Source: Bacillota bacterium (lineage in GTDB: Bacteria > Bacillota > Sulfobacillia > Thermaerobacterales > Thermaerobacteraceae). From it: a DNA stretch of 12,606 bases. The notes below the pieces were generated by a model. That model made no database searches and was not told the DNA's origin. It saw only the letters and a program-made list of their open reading frames with translations. Positions 6,651-12,606 of this stretch are shown here, piece after piece (position 1 is the first letter of the stretch; every line of letters begins with the position of its first letter). The stretch spans positions 1 through 12,606 of the forward strand of contig QGUQ01000018.1 of assembly GCA_003242195.1 (NCBI GenBank), in the 5' to 3' direction. The position numbers and the translations under genes are program-made.

Positions 6651-6690
6651 CCGGGCGGTGACCGGTCTTGGACCGGCCCCGCCCGGTTTC
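6651..6690 (+). terminator. Nested hairpin between receptor and permease genes (attenuator or mRNA-stabilising stem)
   Basis: CCGGGCGG (6651-6658) pairs perfectly with CCGCCCGG (6679-6686). Inside it, CCGGTC (6662-6667) pairs with GACCGG (6671-6676) around a TTG loop, giving 14 GC-rich pairs with a small internal loop. TTTC follows (6687-6690). It starts 8 nt after the receptor stop. Such stems commonly lower read-through or protect the upstream mRNA so that the receptor is made in excess of the membrane parts. It also argues against a permease start at 6658, which would lie inside the stem. Confidence 0.65.
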
Positions 6691-6711
6691 CAGTCGCGAG
6701 GGGTGTGGCCG

Positions 6712-7590
6712 GTGGTCACCTTCGTCCAACAGCTCATCAACGCGCTACAGCTCGGCGGCATCTACGCCCTGATCGCCTTGGGCTACACGATGGTCTATGG
6801 AGTACTCAAACTCATCAACTTCGCCCACGGCGACATCTTCATGGTGGGGGCCTTCATCGGACTGTTCCTGGCCACATACCTGAAACTTCCCTTTGTCGCC
6901 GTCCTCCTGCTGACGATGATGTTGACCGCCCTGGTTGGGGTGACCGTAGAGCGAGTGGCCTACCGCCCGTTGCGGAACGCCCCGCGGATGTCGCTGGTCA
7001 TCACAGCCCTTGGCGTGGGCCTCTTCCTGGAGAACTTCGTCCGCGCCACCGTGGGCGCGGCTCCCCGGGACTTCCCGGTCCTTGTGGCTGGATCGGCCTG
7101 GAACGTGGGCGGCGTGACCATTGGTAGCGTCCAGATCCTGATCGTTGGCATCTCGTTGATGCTCATGTTGCTCCTGCGGTACGTCGTATCCCACACCCTG
7201 CTGGGGAAAGCGATGCGTGCCATCGCGGACAACCGTGAAGTCATCGGGCTCATGGGCATCAACCCCGACGCCGTGATCACCGCCACCTTCGCCATCGGAT
7301 CGGCGCTCGCGGCGGCTGGCGGCATCCTCGTCGCCCAGGCCTACCCGGTCATCGAGCCATACATGGGCATCGTGATCGGGTGGAAGGCCTTCATCGCCGC
7401 CGTCCTCGGCGGTATCGGCCTCATCGACGGTGCGATGGTGGGCGGGTTCATCCTGGGGCTAACGGAGGTCTTCGTCGCGGCCTACCTGCCTTCGACCTTC
7501 CGCGACGGCATCGCCTTTGCGATCCTGATCATCGTCCTGCTGGTTCGCCCGACGGGGCTCTTGGGCCGACCGGTCTCGACCAAGGTCTAA
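6712..7590 (+). CDS. livH: ABC importer permease, LivH type
   Basis: A 292-residue very hydrophobic inner-membrane protein of the BPD_transp_2/LivH family, about eight membrane segments. It begins with the classic LivH signature FVQQLINALQLGGIYALIALGY, here broken as ...GYTMVYGVLKLINFAHGD, and ends with LLVRPTGLLGRP. The cytoplasmic loop AIADNREVIGLMGINPDAV, which contacts the ATPases, is present. It pairs with LivM to form the channel. The GTG at 6712 is preceded by GAGGGGTG (6698-6705) and gives the usual family length; GTG codons at 6658 and 6703 are alternatives, but the first lies inside the hairpin. The spacing to livM is 25 nt. Confidence 0.92.
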   Translation: MVTFVQQLINALQLGGIYALIALGYTMVYGVLKLINFAHGDIFMVGAFIGLFLATYLKLPFVAVLLLTMMLTALVGVTVERVAYRPLRNAPRMSLVITALGVGLFLENFVRATVGAAPRDFPVLVAGSAWNVGGVTIGSVQILIVGISLMLMLLLRYVVSHTLLGKAMRAIADNREVIGLMGINPDAVITATFAIGSALAAAGGILVAQAYPVIEPYMGIVIGWKAFIAAVLGGIGLIDGAMVGGFILGLTEVFVAAYLPSTFRDGIAFAILIIVLLVRPTGLLGRPVSTKV

Positions 7591-7615
7591 GGTCTAAGCG
7601 GAAGGAGGCGCCTGA

Positions 7616-8566
7616 ATGGCCGCCCGGTGGCAGGCATGGTTTCTCTGGAGCTTCGCCACGGCCCTGGTAGTGACCCTGTACGTGCTGGGTCGTGCAGGGA
7701 TCGTTAGCAACTACTTGGTGCACGTCCTGTCCCTTGTCGGCATCAATATCATCCTCACCGCCAGCCTCAACCTGGTCAACGGGTACCTTGGCGAGTTCGC
7801 CATCGGTCATGCCGGTTTCATGGCGGTGGGCGCGTACGTGGCCGGCGTCATGACAGTCAAGCTCGACCTGCCCTTTGGGCTGGCTTTCCTTGCCGCCGGT
7901 TTGGCAGCAGCCGTCATGGCTTGGCTGGTCGGTATCCCGGCGTTTACCACCTTCGGTGATTACCTGGCCATCGTCACCCTCGGATTCAACATGATCATTG
8001 TCAACATCATCACCAACATTGACGCCGTCGGCGGGCCCCGGGGCATGGTGGGACTACCGAAGGCGACGAACCTCTTGTGGGTTTATGGTACGGTCATGGC
8101 CATGCTCATCATCTTCAGGAACCTCGTCAACTCCAACTACGGCCGCCTCTGGAGGGCCATCAGGCAGGACGAGATCGCGGCCACGCTGATGGGGGTCCGG
8201 GTGAAGCGGCTCAAGCTCGCGGCCTTCGTACTGTCGGGCCTGTTCGCGGGTCTGGCGGGAGCCCTTTGGGGTCACCTGATCCAGTACATCAACCCTTCTT
8301 CCTTCACGTACGTCAAGTCCACAGAGATCCTCGCCATGCTCTATCTGGGCGGAATGGGCAGTCTCAGCGGCTCGGTGGTTGGCGCGACGCTGTTGACCGT
8401 GCTTCTTGAGAGCCTGCGCGACCTCGGCGTCTGGCGCATGGTGATCAGTCCCTTGATCCTCGTTGTGATCATGCTCCGTATGCCGCGTGGCATCCTCGGG
8501 TTCCGCGAGCTCACCCTGGAGGGTTGGGGCCGGACGAAGGGGGTCTTCCGGCGTGCCACTGCTTGA
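7616..8566 (+). CDS. livM: ABC importer permease, LivM type
   Basis: A 316-residue inner-membrane permease of the LivM branch, about eight to ten hydrophobic segments. Family marks are INIILTASLNLVNGYLGEFAIGHAGFMAVGAY in the first third (position about 40-75), the loop YLAIVTLGFNMIIV, the ATPase-contact loop AIRQDEIAATLMGVRVKRLKLAAFVLS, and YLGGMGSLSGSVVGA near the end. The ATG at 7616 follows AAGGAGG (7602-7608) at ideal spacing. It forms the translocation pore with LivH. Its last 14 nt overlap the start of livG, indicating translational coupling. Confidence 0.93.
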   Translation: MAARWQAWFLWSFATALVVTLYVLGRAGIVSNYLVHVLSLVGINIILTASLNLVNGYLGEFAIGHAGFMAVGAYVAGVMTVKLDLPFGLAFLAAGLAAAVMAWLVGIPAFTTFGDYLAIVTLGFNMIIVNIITNIDAVGGPRGMVGLPKATNLLWVYGTVMAMLIIFRNLVNSNYGRLWRAIRQDEIAATLMGVRVKRLKLAAFVLSGLFAGLAGALWGHLIQYINPSSFTYVKSTEILAMLYLGGMGSLSGSVVGATLLTVLLESLRDLGVWRMVISPLILVVIMLRMPRGILGFRELTLEGWGRTKGVFRRATA

Positions 8567-9326
8567 GCTGGAGCACGTCACCATGGCCTTCGATGGATTG
8601 AAGGCCCTCGAAGACTTCACCCTGCGGATCGAACCTGGCGAACTCGTGGGGCTCATCGGGCCCAACGGGGCCGGCAAGACGACCGTCTTTAACGTGATCA
8701 CGGGCGTGTACCGCCCGACCCGCGGGCACATCCGGTTCCAGGGTCAGGACATCACCGGGCTCTCCCCGGCGGATATCACGCGCCTGGGCATTGGCCGCAC
8801 GTTTCAGAACATTCGCCTCTTCGGCGAGATGACGGTGCTGGAGAATATCCTCGTCGCCTACAACTTTCGGATCGAGTATGGCTTCTGGCGGGCGATCTTC
8901 CGGGGACCGCGGTTCCACAAGGAGGAAGGGCGGCTGAGGGACGAGGCGATGGAGCTCTTGCGGTTGGTGCGCCTCGACGACCGGGCAGACCAAAGGGCCG
9001 GCAGCCTCCCCTACGGTGAGCAGCGCCGGCTGGAGATTGCCCGGGCGCTGGCTACCCGGCCCCGCCTGCTCCTCCTCGACGAGCCGGCCGCGGGGATGAA
9101 TCCCGCGGAGGGCCGGGAGCTGATGGAGTTCATCCGCTGGATCCGCAGCCAATTCGACCTGACGATCCTCCTCATCGAACACCACATGCCGGTGGTCATG
9201 GGCATCTGCGAGCGGGTGCTCGTACTGAACTTTGGACGGGTGATCGCGGAAGGCAAGCCGGCCGACATCCAGAACAACCCCCGGGTGATCGAGGCGTATC
9301 TCGGCGAACAGGAGGTGGCGGGCTAG
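8553..9326 (+). CDS. livG: ABC importer ATPase, LivG type
   Basis: A 257-residue cytoplasmic ABC ATPase. Walker A is G36PNGAGKTT; the Q loop lies in GIGRTFQNIRLF; the signature is LPYGEQRRLEIARAL, the variant typical of LivG rather than LSGGQ; Walker B is LLLLD176EPAAGMNP; the H-loop region is LIEHHMPVVMGICERVLVL. The C-terminal extension NNPRVIEAYLGE is also characteristic of LivG. It hydrolyses ATP as a heterodimer with LivF to drive uptake. The GTG at 8553 overlaps livM by 14 nt and has AAGGGGG (8537-8543) upstream. Reading from 8487 would add 22 residues encoded over livM and without homology. Confidence 0.93.
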   Translation: MPLLELEHVTMAFDGLKALEDFTLRIEPGELVGLIGPNGAGKTTVFNVITGVYRPTRGHIRFQGQDITGLSPADITRLGIGRTFQNIRLFGEMTVLENILVAYNFRIEYGFWRAIFRGPRFHKEEGRLRDEAMELLRLVRLDDRADQRAGSLPYGEQRRLEIARALATRPRLLLLDEPAAGMNPAEGRELMEFIRWIRSQFDLTILLIEHHMPVVMGICERVLVLNFGRVIAEGKPADIQNNPRVIEAYLGEQEVAG

Positions 9327-10037
9327 GTGGCACTCCTGGAAGTGGAGGACCTCACCGTTATCTACGGTGCCATCCGGGCCGTCAACGGCATCTCGTTGAC
9401 GGTGGGCGAGGGTGAAGTGGTGGCCCTCATCGGAGCCAACGGTGCCGGCAAGACGACCACCTTGCGCGCCATCTCCCGCCTGGTACCGTCCCAGGGCGCG
9501 ATCCGCTTCGCCGGCCGGGACCTGACCCGCCTACGCCCCCACGAGGTCACCGCCCTGGGGGTCGTACACGTCCCCGAGGGGCGCGGTATCTTCCCCCGTC
9601 TGACGGTCATGGAGAATCTGGAACTGGCCACCTGGACGCGGCGGCGGGACAGGGAGGGCATCCGGCGGGATCTAAGGATGGTGTTCGACCTCTTCCCTCG
9701 CCTGGAGGAACGCCGTCACCAACTGGCGAGCACGCTGAGCGGAGGGGAGCAGCAGATGCTCGCCCTCGGACGGGCCCTGATGCTTCGCGGGCGGCTGATG
9801 CTCCTCGACGAACCGTCCATGGGGCTCGCTCCGATCCTCGTCAAGGAGATCTTCTCCGTGATCAAGGAGATCAGCGCCGCTGGCACCACCATCCTCCTGG
9901 TCGAGCAGAACGCGCACGCTGCCCTCAAGATCGCCCACCGCAGTTACGTGCTCGAGACCGGATCCGTCGTCCTGTCCGGCCCAGCCCAGGCGGTTGCTGC
10001 GAACCCCCGGGTGAAGGCGGCGTACCTGGGGGCGTAG
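9327..10037 (+). CDS. livF: ABC importer ATPase, LivF type
   Basis: A 236-residue cytoplasmic ABC ATPase, the partner of LivG. Landmarks are the start LLEVEDLTVIYGAIRAVNGI, Walker A G36ANGAGKTT, the LivF-type VPEGRGIFPRLTVMENL stretch, signature L137SGGEQQMLALGRALM, Walker B LMLLD161EPSMGLAP, and the C-terminal VLETGSVVLSG ending in KAAYLGA. The GTG at 9327 directly follows the livG stop, with GGAGGTGG (9311-9318) in place, so the pair is translated together. It closes the receptor-permease-permease-ATPase-ATPase cassette in the standard HAAT order. Bases 9481-9540 are 46/60 GC, far richer than the receptor gene of the same cassette. Confidence 0.93.
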   Translation: MALLEVEDLTVIYGAIRAVNGISLTVGEGEVVALIGANGAGKTTTLRAISRLVPSQGAIRFAGRDLTRLRPHEVTALGVVHVPEGRGIFPRLTVMENLELATWTRRRDREGIRRDLRMVFDLFPRLEERRHQLASTLSGGEQQMLALGRALMLRGRLMLLDEPSMGLAPILVKEIFSVIKEISAAGTTILLVEQNAHAALKIAHRSYVLETGSVVLSGPAQAVAANPRVKAAYLGA

Positions 10038-10139
10038 GGTTGCGACAGGGGCCGTGCGTTCCCTCCGACCGGACCGGGGAGGTCAGCGGATTTCTGCCCT
10101 CGCCCAGGCCTGGTTCCGCGCCGTGAGGGGGTGGCGGGC

Positions 10140-11347
10140 GTGGCTCTCGACGTGGACGTGGTCATCGTCGGCGGGGGGGCCGGCGGGCTTGCCCTGGGCC
10201 GCGCCTTGGCCCTGGAGGGCGTCGCCGCCCTCATCTTGGAAGCCCGGGGGACGTGCGCCCCGAGACGCGGGGGGAACTGCTCCAACCCAACGGCCTTCGT
10301 GTCCTGGCGGAGCTGGGCATCCTCAACCGTTTGCTGGCGTCGGGGGCCCAGGTGATCCACACCATCGAGTTCTACCAGAGGAGCGGCGATCCGCTGGGTA
10401 CGCTCGACTACCGACTCCTGGACCCGCCTTACGACTACGTGGTCGGCAACCGACCCCACCGCTTGCGCCAGCTGCTTCTTCAATCCCTGGGAGACACTCC
10501 CATCTGGTGGCACGCGAAGGTCGAAGGACTGCAACGGGATGGCAACACGTGGCGCGTCGCGGTAAGCACGCCGGCCGGCCCGCAGCAGGTCAGGAGCCGC
10601 ATCGTCGTGGCTGCCGACGGTGCCCGGTCCCAGGTACGGCGCATGCTGGGCATCAGGGCTCGCGTTCGCACCTATCGGGACGCTTATGCCTTGACCATCG
10701 TCCCCCGCCCGGCCGACTTCCCTGCGGTCGTTCGCCAGTACCAGGGTGGGGGAACGCTGCTCGGGCTCGTCCCCGTCCACCCCGACGAGTTGTACGTCTA
10801 CTGGTCCGTGCCGGCCCACCGGCGGGACGAATTCAAGGGCCTGGGTTCGGGCCCGTTGCTGCAAGCGCTGGACCGGGAGGACCCCGGCCTGGCAAGAAGC
10901 CTGTCCTCGCTCCCCGCCGTGGCCTGGACGGTGGTCGTTCCGGTCCGGGTCGATGCAGAGACCTGGGTCGTGGACGGAGGAGTGCTGCTGGGGGATGCGG
11001 CCCACGCGCTGAACCCCAACGCGGCGCAGGGCACCAACCAGGCGCTGGCGGATGCGCGGGCGCTGGCGCCGGTGCTGGCTGCGGCCTTGGGAAAGGGCCG
11101 CGTGGATGCTGCCTCCCTGGCCCCCTATGAGCACGCCCGGCGTGCGCTGGCAGCCGGCGCGCAACGCGCGGGCGAGGAAGCGGCACGCTTGTGGACCTCG
11201 GCCAACCCGCTGACAGCGTGGATGGCTGCCCGCGTCATCCGCAATCTGAAGCATCACCCCGAGCTGGCGCGGAAGCTGGTGACCCTGACAGCCGGGCTTG
11301 AAGCAGCTCCCTTCACCCTGGCGGAGCGGCTCCGCCTCATCATCTGA
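10140..11347 (+). pseudogene. FAD-dependent monooxygenase (FAD_binding_3 / p-hydroxybenzoate hydroxylase-like), frameshifted
   Basis: Two frames together make one flavoprotein. The first, from GTG 10140 (GAGGGGG upstream at 10125-10131), encodes the Rossmann start DVDVVIVGGGAGGLALGRAL and LILEARG, then turns into nonsense after about 10250. The second frame resumes at once as VRPETRGELLQPNGLRVL and runs to the stop at 11345-11347. It contains the family marks AADGARSQVRRMLG and GVLLGDAAHALNPNAAQGTNQALADA. One missing base, most simply a G in the run at 10246-10250, would restore the expected ...EARGDVRPETRGELL join and an approximately 400-residue enzyme, a normal length. Such enzymes use FAD and NAD(P)H to hydroxylate or oxidise small molecules; the substrate is unknown. 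It follows livF by 102 nt in the same direction. A sequencing error in the homopolymer is as likely as a true mutation. Confidence 0.8.
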
Positions 11348-11470
11348 CGTCATCTAGCGCCGGCGCCTTGGCCGGGCCCACATCGCCCTGAGCGAACTTG
11401 GCGGCGCTTCGTCCGCCGGCAGCAGCACGGGGACCCCGCGGGCGCGCGGCCACTGGAGGCCTGCAGCCGC

Positions 11471-11515
11471 GGGAAAGCAGGTGGGAACGGTCGAGGGAAA
11501 GGAGGTGGGACCGGT
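11471..11515. repeat. Imperfect 21-bp direct repeat, period 24
   Basis: Bases 11471-11491 and 11495-11515 both follow the pattern GGGAAAG-nAGGTGGGA-nCGGT and differ at only two positions, separated by CGA. The second copy contains the left arm of the pepF terminator hairpin, so the first is a degenerate duplicate of that arm. It may be a slip duplication in the gap between two convergent genes. Confidence 0.6.
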
Positions 11516-11536
11516 GGAAACGACCGGTCCCACCTC
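11502..11536 (-). terminator. Strong terminator hairpin between convergent genes
   Basis: GAGGTGGGACCGGT (11502-11515) and ACCGGTCCCACCTC (11523-11536) make a perfect 14-bp stem with a 7-nt loop. It starts 9 nt beyond the pepF stop. Read on the minus strand, the stem is followed by CTTTCCC, a short pyrimidine tract. On the plus strand no T run follows, but the stem is symmetrical enough to slow transcripts from the monooxygenase side as well. The rest of the gap (11348-11470) holds nothing I can name. Confidence 0.75.
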
Positions 11537-11545
11537 ACGCTCGTC

Positions 11546-12606
11546 TCAGTGGTCTCCGTTGCCCGCCGGAGCTCCGCCGGCGCTCAGTTCGAGGAACCGC
11601 TCCACGGGCGCCAGCGCCGTCTCCACCGCCTCTTCCCAGAAATCGGGTCGGGTCAGGTCGACGCCGAGATGCCTCGCGGCCAGCTCTTCCGTGGTCATGC
11701 GGCCCGTGTCGCGCAACAGGTCGGCATAGCGGCGGGCAAAGCCCGCTCCCTCGGCCAGCGCCCGGGCGTAGATGCCCGTGCTGAAAAGGAACCCGAAGGT
11801 GTACGGGAAGTTGTAGAAGGGCGCCTCGGTGATGTAGAAGTGGAGCTTCGACGCCCAGAAATGGGGGTGGTACTCGGCCAGGGCGTCGTGGTAGGCGCGG
11901 CGCTGGGCGTCCACCATGAGCCGGTTGAGTTCCTCCACGCTCAGCGGGCCGCTGCGACGCGCTTCATAAAAGGCCGTCTCGAAAAGGAAGCGGGCGTGGA
12001 TGTTCATGAAGAAGCTTACGCAGTCTAGTACCTGTTGCTCGATCAGGGCGAGGCGGGTGGTGGGATCCGTCGTGTGGTGGATGGCGGCATCCGTAACCAC
12101 CCGCTCCGCGAAGGTCGAGGCGGTCTCCGCCAGGTTCATCGGGTAGTTCTGGGCCAGGGGCGGCAGGTCGTCGATGACGTGCTGGTGGTAGGCGTGGCCG
12201 AGCTCGTGGGCCAGCGTGCCCACGTTGGACGGTGCGCCCGAGAAGGTCATGAAAATCCGCGATTGTCGGCTGACCGGGAAGCTGGTGCAAAAGCCGCCGG
12301 CCCTCTTGTTGGGACGGTCCTCGGCCTCGATCCACCGCTCCTCGAAGGCCCGGCGGGCAAGGGCGGCCATGTCCGGACTGAAGCGGGCGAACTGTTCCAG
12401 GATGAAGGTCGCGGCCTCGTCGTACGTCATGCGGGCCTCCGACCGGATGGCGGGGACGTGGACGTCGTACCAAGCCAGGCGTTCGCTGCCCATCAGCTGA
12501 GCCTTGCGCTCGAAATAGGGCAGCAGGCGGTGGCGGTGGCGCGTCACCGCATCCCACATGGCCTCCAGGGTGGCACGGGACATGCGGTTCTCGTCCAGGG
12601 GTTCTT
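11546..12606 (-). CDS. pepF: M3-family oligoendopeptidase (PepF type), 5' end beyond the window
   Basis: The minus-strand frame is open from the window edge to the stop at 11546-11548. An internal Met at 12583 is not the start: in-frame codons upstream to the edge read EPLDENR, typical of the middle of PepF proteins, so the N-terminal part is missing here. Counting from that Met, the zinc site is H126-E127-L-G-H130 within GTLAHELGHAYHQH, with the third ligand Glu153 in NLAETAS, the M3 gluzincin arrangement. NKRAGGFCTSF and the C-terminal HFYITEAPFYNFPYTFGFLFSTGIYARA match the oligoendopeptidase F group. These cytoplasmic metallopeptidases cut short peptides of roughly 7 to 17 residues. The gene converges on the monooxygenase and is as GC-rich as lpdA (42/60 in 12301-12360). 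Confidence 0.92.
   Translation of the reverse strand, partial: EPLDENRMSRATLEAMWDAVTRHRHRLLPYFERKAQLMGSERLAWYDVHVPAIRSEARMTYDEAATFILEQFARFSPDMAALARRAFEERWIEAEDRPNKRAGGFCTSFPVSRQSRIFMTFSGAPSNVGTLAHELGHAYHQHVIDDLPPLAQNYPMNLAETASTFAERVVTDAAIHHTTDPTTRLALIEQQVLDCVSFFMNIHARFLFETAFYEARRSGPLSVEELNRLMVDAQRRAYHDALAEYHPHFWASKLHFYITEAPFYNFPYTFGFLFSTGIYARALAEGAGFARRYADLLRDTGRMTTEELAARHLGVDLTRPDFWEEAVETALAPVERFLELSAGGAPAGNGDH

Noticed and set aside
10054..11130. Plus-strand open frame of 358 codons overlapping the monooxygenase
   Set aside because: Low-complexity Gly/Arg/Pro-rich product with no family features; the two other plus frames carry the conserved flavoprotein motifs.
11345..11352. TGACGTCA palindrome at the monooxygenase stop
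   Set aside because: It is a single 8-bp palindrome overlapping a stop codon at the 3' end of a gene; chance is the simplest explanation.
9944..11353. Long minus-strand open frame (469 codons) over the end of livF and the monooxygenase
   Set aside because: It is antisense to well-supported genes, has no recognisable domain and its composition fits a GC-rich shadow frame.
1..12606. CRISPR arrays, tRNA or rRNA genes, insertion sequences, phage or toxin-antitoxin genes
   Set aside because: No spaced repeats, RNA gene landmarks, transposase or integrase motifs were seen on either strand.

Overview
The window (12.6 kb) reads as a chromosomal stretch from a GC-rich Gram-positive bacterium, probably of the Thermaerobacter/Symbiobacterium type. 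The grounds are strong purine-rich Shine-Dalgarno sites, frequent GTG starts, a lipoprotein-type solute-binding protein, a PucR-family regulator and an M3 PepF-type oligopeptidase. The taxon is an inference from style only; no rRNA or other marker is present.

Layout. The left edge holds the last 41 codons of a dihydrolipoamide dehydrogenase gene (1-126). A stand-alone PTS EIIA protein of the galactitol/PtsN type follows (203-652), then a PucR-family regulator (845-2116). Next come a class III aminotransferase of the beta-alanine/AGXT2-like group (2227-3543) and, 7 nt later, a CoA-acylating (methyl)malonate-semialdehyde dehydrogenase (3551-5032). A 449-nt non-coding gap contains a good intrinsic terminator hairpin. 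It leads into a five-gene high-affinity amino-acid-type ABC importer: lipoprotein receptor (5482-6642), permeases livH (6712-7590) and livM (7616-8566), and ATPases livG (8553-9326) and livF (9327-10037). An FAD-dependent monooxygenase (10140-11347) follows, split by a one-base frameshift. The right edge is a convergent, 5'-truncated M3 oligoendopeptidase on the minus strand (11546 to the end), with a perfect 14-bp hairpin just past its stop.

How the genes may work together. The aminotransferase would deaminate an omega/beta-amino acid such as beta-alanine or 3-aminoisobutyrate to (methyl)malonate semialdehyde, and the dehydrogenase would convert that to acetyl-CoA or propionyl-CoA. These are the last two steps of reductive pyrimidine breakdown and overlap with valine breakdown. 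The PucR regulator is a plausible controller and the ABC importer a plausible supplier of the amino acid. The substrate is not proven by the sequence.

Most notable signals: an identical 10-bp palindrome GTCACGTGAC upstream of both the regulator and the aminotransferase (candidate operator); a nested hairpin between the receptor and permease genes; the frameshifted monooxygenase; an orphan EIIA; and a base-composition change, with GC-poorer DNA from the EIIA gene to the receptor gene inside GC-richer flanks.
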